This document shows, one piece after another, positions 6,181-13,037 of a stretch of 13,696 nt of DNA. The first letter of the stretch is position 1. The number at the start of each line of letters is the position of its first letter. The position numbers and the translations under genes were made by a program. Under the pieces are notes generated by a model. The model had not been told where the DNA came from. It worked only from the letters and a program-made list of their open reading frames with translations, and ran no database searches. Origin of the DNA: Planctomycetota bacterium (lineage in GTDB: Bacteria > Planctomycetota > Planctomycetia > Pirellulales > Pirellulaceae); the NCBI GenBank assembly GCA_019347795.1, contig JAHWKS010000037.1, positions 1 to 13,696 on the forward strand, written 5' to 3'.

Positions 6181-6879
6181 TCACTCAAACAACCCCATCG
6201 GCAGCTCCGCCAAACCCACGACCGACAGTCGCTGGACGCTGCTCCAGGGAATCGCGGTGACGGTGAACTTCCCATCTCCGTCGCGATGTGCGAAGGCCCC
6301 GTAGTCCAGCTCCGATAAATCCGCAGAGTAGCGCTCCGCCGTAAGCGTCTGTCCGTCGGCGTAGGTGATTTCGATCGTGCATTCGCCGGGGCGCCAGAGC
6401 CGCTCGCAAAGCTGCGCCAGCGGGTGAACGCCCTCGGAGGGCGGCGGAGGCGGCCGGAGAGGATGCTCGGGGGAGACCTCGGCGGCGTCATCCTCGACGA
6501 TCTCCACATCCTCGATCTCCTCCACGTCCTGCAGATCCTCGCCCTCGTCGTGCTCGACCATTTCGCCGACGGGGATCTCTTCCTCTTCCTTCTTCTCCAC
6601 GTCGTAGCTTGGGATGCGGAACTTCGACCCGCAGTGCGGACACTGCCCCGCTTTGCCTTGCAAGGCTCGCGGGCCGGTCAGCTTGTGCCCGTTGGGACAG
6701 AGAAAGGCGATCGTCCCGCCGGTGTCCGCGGCGCCGCCCGGGGCCGATTTCGCCTGGCCCGCGGGCGCGTCGGGCACGAGGAACATCGTCTGGCACTGCG
6801 GACATTTGCCGGGCTTTCCGGCCAACGCATCCGCCGCCGTGAGCGGGTGCCCGTTGGGGCAAGCGAACTTGATCACCAT
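6181..6879 (-). CDS. Protein with two N-terminal zinc-ribbon-like modules and an acidic linker
   Basis: A 232-residue protein from ATG 6879. It has two repeated modules: C7-P-N-G-H11 with C26-P-Q-C29, and C61-P-N-G-H65 with C80-P-H-C83. They look like zinc sites with one histidine in place of the usual fourth cysteine. A very acidic stretch follows (about 94-135, largely Glu, Asp and Val), then a PPPPP run (143-147). The C-terminal domain of about 80 residues (from HPLAQLCERL) contains several likely beta strands (CTIEITYADGQTL, KFTVTAIPWSSV) and is not recognised. No membrane segment is present. Such zinc modules are frequent in planctomycetes, usually without known function. The gene diverges from another zinc-ribbon gene at 7169 across a repeat-filled gap. 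No ribosome-binding site is evident. Confidence 0.8.
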   Translation of the reverse strand: MVIKFACPNGHPLTAADALAGKPGKCPQCQTMFLVPDAPAGQAKSAPGGAADTGGTIAFLCPNGHKLTGPRALQGKAGQCPHCGSKFRIPSYDVEKKEEEEIPVGEMVEHDEGEDLQDVEEIEDVEIVEDDAAEVSPEHPLRPPPPPSEGVHPLAQLCERLWRPGECTIEITYADGQTLTAERYSADLSELDYGAFAHRDGDGKFTVTAIPWSSVQRLSVVGLAELPMGLFE

Positions 6880-6980
6880 GAGCAGAAGCTTTGAAGAAGA
6901 GATGCAAGGAAAATCGTAGCGGTTGGGGCGAGGCGCATCAATGCTTGACGGGGGAAGGCCGGCTGCTGAAACTGAGCGAG

Positions 6981-7050
6981 TGGCGAGCGGCGAGTGGCGA
7001 GTGGCGAGTGGCGAGTGGCGAGTGGCGAGTGGCGAATGGCGAATGGCGAA
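6981..7050. repeat. 7-bp tandem repeat, ten copies
   Basis: Ten head-to-tail copies of TGGCGAG or a close variant. Copy 2 is CGGCGAG, copies 1 and 3-7 are TGGCGAG, and copies 8-10 are TGGCGAA. The array lies between the divergent starts at 6879 and 7169. A change in copy number would shift spacing in this region by 7 bp steps. Short ORFs crossing it merely translate the repeat (GEWRVAS units) and are not genes. Confidence 0.95.
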
Positions 7051-7083
7051 ACGAAGTCGGGAGTTGGTTGCTCGCGCCGACCT

Positions 7084-7109
7084 CCGGCGACTGTTAGTCG
7101 CCGGCTATT
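7084..7109. repeat. Palindromic repeat, copy 2 (9-bp stem-loop)
   Basis: CCGGCGACT (7084-7092) and AGTCGCCGG (7096-7104) form a perfect 9-bp stem with a 3-base loop, followed by CTATT. Its reverse complement, starting AATAGCCGGCGACTAAC, is nearly identical to the element at 6138-6164. It lies 60 bases before the zinc-ribbon membrane gene, in the shared divergent region. Confidence 0.8.
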
Positions 7110-7168
7110 CCCCCTCGTATCGCGGAGTTGGTATTCCTAACCTCTAACCTCTGCTCCCTTCCTTCCTC

Positions 7169-7849
7169 ATGCCGATTCAAGTTACGTGTCCTGGTTGCCA
7201 TAAGCGGTTTCAAGTCAGCGATAAATTCGCGGGCAAGCAGGGGCCGTGCCCGAAGTGCAAGACCATCCTCACGGTGCCCAAGAAGGAGGAGGAAGCGGTT
7301 ATTCACGCGCCGGAGCAGTTCGGCCCCAAGGGGAAGACGGGGCAGGCCGTGCTTAAGCCGATCGCCCGTACCGAGCGGCAGTTCTCGCCCGTGATGATGG
7401 GGATCGTCGCCGGGGCGACTTTGATGTTGTTCGCGCTGGCGTGGCTGGTGGGTCGGAACTTTCGTGAGGAAGGGCCGCCGATGATCCTGCTGGCCGCCGG
7501 GGCGCTCGCGCTGGCGCCCCCCATCGTGTACGGCGGCTACAGCGTGCTGCGCGATGACGAGCTGGAGCCGCATCGCGGGCAATCGCTGTGGATCCGCGTG
7601 GGGATCGTCGGATTGGTCTACGCGGCCACGTGGGCGATCGCCAGCATTTGGCTTAAAACCTTCGTGTTGGACCTGGAGCAATTCGAGTCCTTTCACCTGG
7701 CGTTCGTAGTTCCGGCCATGTTCGCCGTAGGCGGCTTCGCCTCGTACGCGGCGCTCGACCTGGAGACCGCCAGCGCCGGCATGCACTACGGGTTTTATCT
7801 CCTGGTGACCGTCCTCCTCCGCCTGACGATGGGCATGGGCGTCATCTAA
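7169..7849 (+). CDS. Zinc-ribbon membrane protein
   Basis: A 226-residue protein. The N-terminus is a four-cysteine zinc ribbon, C7-P-G-C10 and C27-P-K-C30, followed by a charged linker (about 38-72). Then come about five hydrophobic segments likely to span the membrane: roughly 74-95, 104-124, 141-163, 177-197 and 207-224. The ribbon is expected on the cytoplasmic side. ATG 7169 is preceded by a pyrimidine-rich stretch with no ribosome-binding site, but starting here keeps the ribbon complete at residue 7. The architecture is common in planctomycetes, and I know of no assigned function. It diverges from the related zinc-ribbon gene at 6879, and a strong stem-loop follows its stop. Confidence 0.85.
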   Translation: MPIQVTCPGCHKRFQVSDKFAGKQGPCPKCKTILTVPKKEEEAVIHAPEQFGPKGKTGQAVLKPIARTERQFSPVMMGIVAGATLMLFALAWLVGRNFREEGPPMILLAAGALALAPPIVYGGYSVLRDDELEPHRGQSLWIRVGIVGLVYAATWAIASIWLKTFVLDLEQFESFHLAFVVPAMFAVGGFASYAALDLETASAGMHYGFYLLVTVLLRLTMGMGVI

Positions 7850-7857
7850 TTGCTGTT

Positions 7858-7905
7858 GGAGTTCACGCTTTAGCGTGTTTCCCGGCACGCTAAAGCGTGG
7901 ACTCC
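7858..7905. repeat. Long stem-loop: 20-bp inverted repeat with 8-base loop
   Basis: The left arm (7858-7877) is GGAGTTCACGCTTTAGCGTG. The right arm (7886-7905) is its reverse complement except for one position, which still allows a G-T pair (7863 with 7900). Each arm itself contains the palindrome CACGCTTTAGCGTG or its near-equivalent. It sits 8 bases after the zinc-ribbon membrane gene and 17 bases before the HD gene. It lacks a T tract, so it resembles a dispersed palindromic repeat that may also attenuate or terminate transcription. Confidence 0.9.
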
Positions 7906-7922
7906 CACTTACGAATCTCCCT

Positions 7923-9260
7923 GTGTCCTCCCTGCGCGACATCCCCGAAATTCAAGGCCTCGACTCGCGGCGGGGACTGGTGCGCATCCCGCCCGAGCTG
8001 GACGTGCCGCTGACGCCGCGGGTGCGGCGGCTGATTGACGCGGCGCCGTTCCGCCGGCTAGCGCACATCAGCCAGTTGGGGCTGGTGTCCCTCGTGTATC
8101 CGGCGGCGAACCATTCGCGCTTCGAGCACTCGCTCGGCGTCTACCGCATGGGGCTGCTCTACCTGCGACGGCTCTCGTACGACGATCGCTTCCAATCGGC
8201 CGTCTCGGCGCAAGACGCCGAGGCGCTGATCGCCGCGGCCCTGCTGCACGACGTGGGACACTGGCCGTTCTGCCATCTCATCGAAGACATGCGGCTGCCG
8301 GACGTCCCCAAGCACGAGCAGTTCGCCCGGCGGCACATCCTCGAAAGCGAAATCGCCGATGCGCTGCGAGAGGACTGGGGCCTCGACCCGGAGCGCGTGG
8401 CGGGTCTCTTCACCGGCGATCACACCGACGCCGGCTCGCGCATCCTGCAAAGCATCCTCTCCAGCCCCATCGACATCGACAAGATGGATTACCTGGAGCG
8501 GGACAGCCTGCACGCGGGCACGCCCTACGGCCGCAACTTCGACCAGCAGCGGCTGATCGGCAGCCTCTGCCTGAACGAAGCGGGGGACGGGCTGGCGATC
8601 ACCGAGAAAGGCCGCACCGCCGCGGAGATGATGGTCTTCGCCCGCTACGTGATGTTCAGCGAAGTCTATTGGCATCACGCAGTCCGCGCGGCCACGGCGA
8701 TGCTGCAGCGGGCGTTCTACCGCGCCCACCGTCAATTGGACCTCGCGGCGCTCTTCCGCCTGACGGAGCAACCGTTCCTCGCGTCGCTGTTCGAGGCGGC
8801 GGACGACCCGGCCCGCGAACTGCTCGATAGCCTCTTCGGCCCGTCACGGCGCCTCTACAAGCGCCTCGCTCAGTACAGTTATTTTCAACATCGCGAAACC
8901 TACGAGCTTCTTGCCCGCCGGCCGTACCCGTGGCTGGCGTCGTGCGCGGAGGAATTCGCGCGGCTTGCCGGGGAGCGGCTGGGCATCGTCGTGGCGCCGC
9001 ATGAAGTGCTCTTCGACGCGCCGCCGGTGCAGCTTGAGGTGCAGTTCAACGTCCAAGTCTTCTCGCCCCGCGACCGCGCGTATTGGCCGCTGGGCGAGAT
9101 CTCGCCGGTCGTGCACACCCTCGCCCGCCGCCAGTTCGACGATTACGTAAAAAGGGTACGCATCTTCATCCACCCCCGCCTGGCACGCGAGATGGAAAAG
9201 CTCCACGACCTACCGCCCCTGTTACAAGCGGCGGCCGCCAACGTCGATGCGGCGGTGTAG
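7923..9260 (+). CDS. HD-superfamily phosphohydrolase (dGTPase/SAMHD1-like, COG1078 type)
   Basis: A 445-residue protein from GTG 7923. The frame also opens at a GTG at 7875, but that lies inside the stem-loop and gives a non-family leader. The HD domain metal ligands are visible: H69 in RFEHSLGVY, H109-D110 in ALLHDVGHWP, and D184 in SSPIDIDKMDYLERD. The N-terminal RRLAHISQLGL and the later GTPYGRNFD match the COG1078 group. Members hydrolyse dNTPs or related phosphates with a bound metal in the cytoplasm; the exact substrate is not established here. The C-terminal half (about 240-445) is helical and less conserved, as usual. Its stop codon (9258-9260) lies within the start of a palindromic element. 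Confidence 0.9.
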   Translation: MSSLRDIPEIQGLDSRRGLVRIPPELDVPLTPRVRRLIDAAPFRRLAHISQLGLVSLVYPAANHSRFEHSLGVYRMGLLYLRRLSYDDRFQSAVSAQDAEALIAAALLHDVGHWPFCHLIEDMRLPDVPKHEQFARRHILESEIADALREDWGLDPERVAGLFTGDHTDAGSRILQSILSSPIDIDKMDYLERDSLHAGTPYGRNFDQQRLIGSLCLNEAGDGLAITEKGRTAAEMMVFARYVMFSEVYWHHAVRAATAMLQRAFYRAHRQLDLAALFRLTEQPFLASLFEAADDPARELLDSLFGPSRRLYKRLAQYSYFQHRETYELLARRPYPWLASCAEEFARLAGERLGIVVAPHEVLFDAPPVQLEVQFNVQVFSPRDRAYWPLGEISPVVHTLARRQFDDYVKRVRIFIHPRLAREMEKLHDLPPLLQAAAANVDAAV

Positions 9261-9294
9261 GTCCCACTTGCCGGGCGCCTGCCGAGCGGGACCT
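9259..9294. repeat. Imperfect 36-bp palindrome at the end of the HD gene
   Basis: The element begins AGGTCCC and ends GGGACCT, centred on GGCGCC (9274-9279), with a few mismatched pairs between. It overlaps the last two bases of the HD gene's TAG stop. The outer arms recur in the second element at 9350-9374. It may help end transcription but no T tract follows. Confidence 0.65.
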
Positions 9295-9349
9295 TCTGGG
9301 TCGTGTTAAGATCGACATGGAAGGTTGTGGTTACTCAGAATCGTGCGAA

Positions 9350-9374
9350 AGGTCCGGCCCCGCAGGCGGGACCT
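9350..9374. repeat. Imperfect palindrome upstream of the DUF6263-like gene
   Basis: AGGTCC (9350-9355) pairs with GGACCT (9369-9374), with GCC/GGC pairing inside and mismatches at the centre. It shares GCGGGACCT with the element at 9259-9294. It sits 13 bases before the ATG at 9388, and the ribosome-binding site GGGAG follows it, so it would lie in the 5' leader. Confidence 0.55.
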
Positions 9375-9387
9375 ACGGGAGCCGCCC

Positions 9388-10251
9388 ATGCGACTTGTCG
9401 GGTTTGTTTTGATTGTTTTGTCGCTAACGCTCTCGGCCGCGGCGGAGGATGGGCTGCGTTGGAAAGTAGAAGAGGGGGAACGGTTGCGCGTGACAGCGTC
9501 GCAGGCGTCTTCCACGGAGGCCGAGATCGGCGGGCGAACGTATGAAAGCTCGCTCAACGTCGGCGTGGAGCTTAATTGGCAGGTGCGGAGCGTGGCTGAC
9601 GATGGGACGGCCGCAATCGAGCAACGACTTTCGCGGCTGACGATGGCGGCTGAGCTGCCGGGGTCCGAGCCGGTGCGCTATGACTCCTCTGCGCAACTTC
9701 GAGAAGAGCCGACGGCCGGCGTGAAGGCGGTGGCCGAGGAATTCCGCCCGCTGCTGGGAAAGGCGACGACCCTGCGGCTCACGCCGCGGGGCGAGATCCT
9801 GGAGGATTCCCCGCAGCCGCGAACCGACAGAAGCGACGCTTCGCTCACCGTCGCCGATGTGCGGCAAATGCTCGGCCGGCTCTTGCCGCCGCTTCCGCCG
9901 GACCGCATCGCCGCCGGCGAGCCCTGGACCGACGTGCAACAAACAAAGACGCCGCACGGCGGTGTGCGCATCGAGGGCCGCTATACGCTTCGCGACGCCC
10001 CGCAAGAAGGAAAGCCGCTGGAGATCATCGATGCGACGTATACGTTCCACGCCGACTCCAAGGCGCCGGGCGTCGCGCTGACGCTCGGCGAACAAAATAA
10101 CACGGGGACCTTCTATTTCGATCCGCGCGCCGGCCGCCTGGTCCGCGGAGAAATCCGCCAGTCGCTCAAGATGCAGGTCCGCGTGGAAGAGACGCAGGTC
10201 GAGCAGCGCGTCTCCTCGACCCTGCGGATCGAAGTCTCACCTGGGGAATAA
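9388..10251 (+). CDS. Secreted DUF6263-like protein
   Basis: A 287-residue protein with a clear signal peptide: MRLVGFVLIVLSLTLSAAAEDG, with cleavage likely after AAA or AE. The remainder is beta-rich with no cysteine cluster or membrane anchor. The order of elements looks like DUF6263, a planctomycete-rich family of unknown function: an early WKVEEGERLRVT strand, then an NWQVRSVADDGTAAIEQRLSRL block, a TLRLTPRGEI block, and a final FYFDPRAGRLVRGE. The assignment is from memory of the pattern. GGGAG lies six bases before ATG 9388, which decides this start; the frame also opens at 9325. It likely acts in the periplasm. It converges on the small antitoxin-like gene with a 14-base gap. Confidence 0.75.
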   Translation: MRLVGFVLIVLSLTLSAAAEDGLRWKVEEGERLRVTASQASSTEAEIGGRTYESSLNVGVELNWQVRSVADDGTAAIEQRLSRLTMAAELPGSEPVRYDSSAQLREEPTAGVKAVAEEFRPLLGKATTLRLTPRGEILEDSPQPRTDRSDASLTVADVRQMLGRLLPPLPPDRIAAGEPWTDVQQTKTPHGGVRIEGRYTLRDAPQEGKPLEIIDATYTFHADSKAPGVALTLGEQNNTGTFYFDPRAGRLVRGEIRQSLKMQVRVEETQVEQRVSSTLRIEVSPGE

Positions 10252-10265
10252 TTTCGATACATCAA

Positions 10266-10475
10266 TCATTCGGCTATGCGTTCAGCCCGGAGGCGCAAGA
10301 GCGTGAGAAACTCAGCGAGATTCACCAAGCCTTCCGCCTCGCTGCGTTCCTGCGGAGTCAACTGCGCTCCGGCGTCCTGTCGGTCAAGTAAGTCCTGAAG
10401 TCGCGCGGCGACTGCGTCCGGTAGCCGGAATTCGGCTAAATCGTGGGGCAGTTCGACTTCAATAGTCAAAGTCAT
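10266..10475 (-). CDS. Small antitoxin-like protein
   Basis: A 69-residue protein from ATG 10475, with a very good ribosome-binding site (AGGGAGG on the minus strand, about 10487-10481). The N-terminus MTLTIEVELP looks like a beta strand, and the rest is helical (LPDAVAARLQDLLDRQ, TPQERSEAEGLVNLAEFLTLLRLRAE). Such proteins are commonly annotated as antitoxin-like in cyanobacteria and planctomycetes, and often precede an HNH nuclease or another toxin gene. No partner follows here, because the next gene is convergent. The stop of the HicA stub overlaps its ribosome-binding site, so it may be translated as the third gene of the hicB cluster. Function is inferred. Confidence 0.65.
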   Translation of the reverse strand: MTLTIEVELPHDLAEFRLPDAVAARLQDLLDRQDAGAQLTPQERSEAEGLVNLAEFLTLLRLRAERIAE

Positions 10476-10484
10476 AGCGCCTCC

Positions 10485-10559
10485 CTAAGTGATGCGAGCC
10501 ATTTCATTCATTGCGCAGCCCTGATCGATCAGATGCCGGATCAGATCGCGGCGCTTCAC
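10485..10559 (-). pseudogene. hicA: Truncated HicA toxin remnant
   Basis: A GTG at 10559 overlaps the TGA stop of hicB (GTGA) and opens 24 codons beginning VKRRDLIRHLIDQGC. This matches the usual HicA N-terminus (MKRRDLIRxLxxxGC), and the overlapping start is where hicA would be expected. After the GC the sequence becomes AMNEMARIT and stops at 10487-10485. The glycine/histidine region (GGxHxxY) that carries the catalytic histidine of HicA is missing, so no active mRNA interferase can be made. About 40-60 residues appear to have been deleted. The call rests on a short match, but position and motif agree. Confidence 0.6.
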
Positions 10560-10771
10560 GGTCCGATCGCCACCTCTTCAAAGGATTCGCCGGCGGCACG
10601 GCGGGCTTCTTCACGATTCATTTCGATCGCTTCGGCCAATACCTCTCGCAGGTTCGAAAGCAATTCGTCGCGGGTTGCGCCCTGAGAGTTCACGCCGGGA
10701 ATCTCTTCGATCCAGCCAATCCACCACGGATCATCCTGACGAATGACTGCGGTATATCCGGTTGTCGCCAT
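10556..10771 (-). CDS. hicB: HicB-family antitoxin, short form
   Basis: A 71-residue protein from ATG 10771. The partly degraded RNase H-like HicB fold is recognisable in YTAVIRQDDPWWIGWIEEIPG, the following VNSQGATRDELLSNLREVLAEAIE, and a helical charged tail. There is no C-terminal DNA-binding domain, as in the short HicB group. HicB normally binds and blocks the HicA mRNA interferase and represses its own operon. Here the adjacent hicA is only a stub, so this is an orphan antitoxin that may have no target, or may neutralise a HicA encoded elsewhere. AGAGGCG lies just upstream of the start. The GT9 gene lies upstream on the same strand, 98 bases away. Confidence 0.85.
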   Translation of the reverse strand: MATTGYTAVIRQDDPWWIGWIEEIPGVNSQGATRDELLSNLREVLAEAIEMNREEARRAAGESFEEVAIGP

Positions 10772-10869
10772 GGCGCCTCTGCCTGATCATGAAAACTGCC
10801 GCCGAATGATCGGTCGGTCCGGATAAGGGTCAATCCCTATTCTACGAGGCGCTCGACCTTCGCTCCAGT

Positions 10870-11901
10870 CTACGCCGCTTTCTCTTGACGACGCTCCAAC
10901 ACGCGCGTGCATGCCTGGCAAACGTCTTCGACGGTGATGGCGAGCATGGCCTGGTTGTCGGCGCCGCGACGGCCGGGGCCGTCTTGGTAGTAGGCTTGAA
11001 CCGTTTGATGCTGCTCGCCGTAGGGGCCGCTCACCTCGGGGCGAGTCGGGCCGTGGAGGCTGACGCAGGGCGTTCCCATCGCCGCCGCCAGGTGCATCGG
11101 CCCGGTGTCGCCGCTGACAAAGAGGCGAGCGAACTTCGCCAGCGCCGCCAGTTCGGGGAGCGTCGTCTGCGGGGCGAGGAGCGCATGTCCGCCGGAGTTC
11201 GCGACGATCTCTTCCGCCCAGGACTTCTCGCGCGATCCGGACCAGACGGCGAGCGAGGGAAGGCGCCGTCGTTCGCCCAAATGCCGGGCCACCCGGCCGA
11301 AGCGCTTCGCCGGCCAGAGCCGCGAGTCCCAGCCGGCGCCGGGGTTGATCGCCGCGTAGCCGTTCTGCAGATGGGAGCGCTCCACGAAGGACCGCATGTT
11401 GTCGGCGGCGTCGTCCTGGAGCGGCAATCCGAAGCAGACTTCCGACTCCTCGATTCCCATCGGCCGGAGCAGCTCCAGTTGCCGCGTCGTCACGTGCGTC
11501 GTGCGCGGCGACACGGTCTGGTTGTTTAACAGCGGCGCCAGCTCCCGGCCTTGCGGCCGGGCCAGCCCGATCCGCCGCGGCGCGCCGGAGAGCCACGCGG
11601 CGATGGCGCTCTTGCTCAAGCTTTGCGGATCGAGCGCCATGTCGAACTCGAAGGATCGCAGCTCGCGGCGCAGTCGCATCACCTCCTGCGGCGATTGGAG
11701 CCAGCCTTTCTTCGCCACGATCACCTGATCGATGGCCGGATGCCCCTTCAAGAGCGTCGCGGCGCCGCCTTGCACCACCCAACCGATGAAGGCTTGAGGA
11801 AAATGCTTGCGGATCGCACAAGCCAAAGGCATCGTCAGAATGCAGTCCCCCACCGCGCTCAGGCGGGCGACGAGAATGCGGGGCGAAGCGTCGGCGTCCA
11901 T
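10870..11901 (-). CDS. Glycosyltransferase family 9 (heptosyltransferase-like)
   Basis: A 343-residue GT-B glycosyltransferase, normal length for ADP-heptose:LPS heptosyltransferases (WaaC/WaaF/RfaF group). The N-terminal signature is RLSAVGDCILTMPL, with the conserved aspartate D19. The central motif NPGAGWDSRLWP (186-197) and the C-terminal nucleotide-sugar loop SGDTGPMHLAAAMGTP (263-278) are intact. The enzyme would add a heptose or related sugar to a lipid or cell-surface glycan on the cytoplasmic face of the inner membrane. The exact donor and acceptor cannot be read. AAGGAAAG lies a little upstream of ATG 11901. No other LPS genes are nearby. It diverges from the secreted hydrolase gene; the 113 bases between starts show no clear promoter. 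Confidence 0.9.
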   Translation of the reverse strand: MDADASPRILVARLSAVGDCILTMPLACAIRKHFPQAFIGWVVQGGAATLLKGHPAIDQVIVAKKGWLQSPQEVMRLRRELRSFEFDMALDPQSLSKSAIAAWLSGAPRRIGLARPQGRELAPLLNNQTVSPRTTHVTTRQLELLRPMGIEESEVCFGLPLQDDAADNMRSFVERSHLQNGYAAINPGAGWDSRLWPAKRFGRVARHLGERRRLPSLAVWSGSREKSWAEEIVANSGGHALLAPQTTLPELAALAKFARLFVSGDTGPMHLAAAMGTPCVSLHGPTRPEVSGPYGEQHQTVQAYYQDGPGRRGADNQAMLAITVEDVCQACTRVLERRQEKAA

Positions 11902-12014
11902 GCCTGAATCTTTCCTTTAGCAGTTGCGGTTTCCGCGCCCGCCGCGGATGATACTCATGCGACGCGCAAGGCGGCAAGTGCGATCGCGCCCGCTTCCCCG
12001 GCTGGAGCAGTTTC

Positions 12015-13031
12015 ATGAAAAATATTGCGTTATCGCTCTTGACGGCCATCCTTGCGTCCCCCGCGGTTGCTCCGCTGCGGGCGGAAACGCGCGCGGCGCA
12101 TGCGGGCATCGTCGAATACGCGCCGGCGGCGGATGAGGCGATTGTTCCGGAGCGATTCCGCTTGCCGGCCCATACGTTCCAGTTCCACGAGACGCCGCTG
12201 GGGGAGATGACCGAAGACCTGGCGATTTCGCTGGTCGAGTTCCCCTCGCCCGTGACCACGCCGCACGAGGTCAACAACACCGTCCACTGCGAATATTACC
12301 GTCCCCTGGGCGCCGACGCCGAGAACGCGGCGCCGGGCGTGATCGTGCTGCATATCCTGGGCGGCGACTTTGAGCTGGCCCGGCTATTCTGCAACGCCCT
12401 GGCTCATCGCGGAACGGCGGCCCTGTTTGTGAAAATGCCGTACTACGGTCCGCGGCGGGCGGCCGACTCGCAGCGACGCATGATCTCGCCCGACCCGCGC
12501 CAAACCGTGGAAGGGATGACGCAGGCGGTGCTCGACATCCGCCGGGCCGCCGCCTGGCTCGGGTCGCGTCCGGAGGTGGATGAAGACGATCTGGGGGTGT
12601 TCGGCATCAGCCTCGGCGGCATCATCGGCGCGCTGGCGATGACCGCCGAGCCGCGGCTGCAAAGCGGCTGTCTGCTCCTGGCCGGCGGCGATATCGGCCG
12701 CGTCGCGTGGGAGGCGCCGGAGTTGGAAAAGGTTCGCAGTCAGTGGACCGAGCAAGGGGGGACCAAGGATGAGTTTCTCGCCATCCTGAAAACGGTGGAT
12801 CCCGCCCGCTACGCCGCCAACGCCCGCGGCCGGCGAATCCTGATGCTCAACGCGAAAGACGACGAGGTCATCCCGCACGCGTGCACGCTCTCGCTCTGGA
12901 AGGCCTTCGGCGAGCCGGAGATCATCTGGTACGACGGCGGCCACTACGGCGTCGTGCGGCACATCTTCAGCGCCTTAAGCCGCACCACGCGCTTCTTTGA
13001 GAAGGACCACGCGCAAGCCGGGGCCCAATGA
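12015..13031 (+). CDS. Secreted alpha/beta hydrolase
   Basis: A 338-residue protein with an N-terminal signal peptide (MKNIALSLLTAILASPAVAP..., cleavage probably near residue 23). The mature part has an alpha/beta hydrolase fold. A strand and oxyanion-type HILGG motif lies at 113-117, and the nucleophile is S199 in GISLGG. The acid is probably D282 or D283 in NAKDDEVIP, and the histidine is H310 in DGGHYG. The spacing matches dienelactone hydrolase and acetyl-xylan-esterase-like enzymes, so an ester bond is the likely target, outside the cytoplasm. The substrate is unknown. GGAG lies seven bases before ATG 12015. The gene ends six bases before the stop of the convergent gene. Confidence 0.88.
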   Translation: MKNIALSLLTAILASPAVAPLRAETRAAHAGIVEYAPAADEAIVPERFRLPAHTFQFHETPLGEMTEDLAISLVEFPSPVTTPHEVNNTVHCEYYRPLGADAENAAPGVIVLHILGGDFELARLFCNALAHRGTAALFVKMPYYGPRRAADSQRRMISPDPRQTVEGMTQAVLDIRRAAAWLGSRPEVDEDDLGVFGISLGGIIGALAMTAEPRLQSGCLLLAGGDIGRVAWEAPELEKVRSQWTEQGGTKDEFLAILKTVDPARYAANARGRRILMLNAKDDEVIPHACTLSLWKAFGEPEIIWYDGGHYGVVRHIFSALSRTTRFFEKDHAQAGAQ

Positions 13032-13037
13032 CGAGCA

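Noticed and set aside
6981..7050. CRISPR array
   Set aside because: The units are 7 bp with no spacers and no cas genes are present; it is a simple tandem repeat.
7875..7922. GTG 7875 as start of the HD protein
   Set aside because: It lies inside the long stem-loop and the added residues are encoded by the repeat arm.
7094..7942. A 282-codon minus-strand ORF
   Set aside because: It is antisense to the zinc-ribbon membrane gene and runs through both stem-loops; no family resemblance.
10252..10786. A phage or transposon island around the hicB region
   Set aside because: No integrase, transposase, terminal repeats or target duplications are visible; only small toxin-antitoxin-type genes are present.
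10787..12280. A 497-codon minus-strand ORF
   Set aside because: It overlaps the GT9 gene in another frame and the start of the secreted hydrolase antisense. Its translation is rich in Arg, Pro, Gly and Ala with no domain, as expected for a shadow frame in GC-rich DNA.
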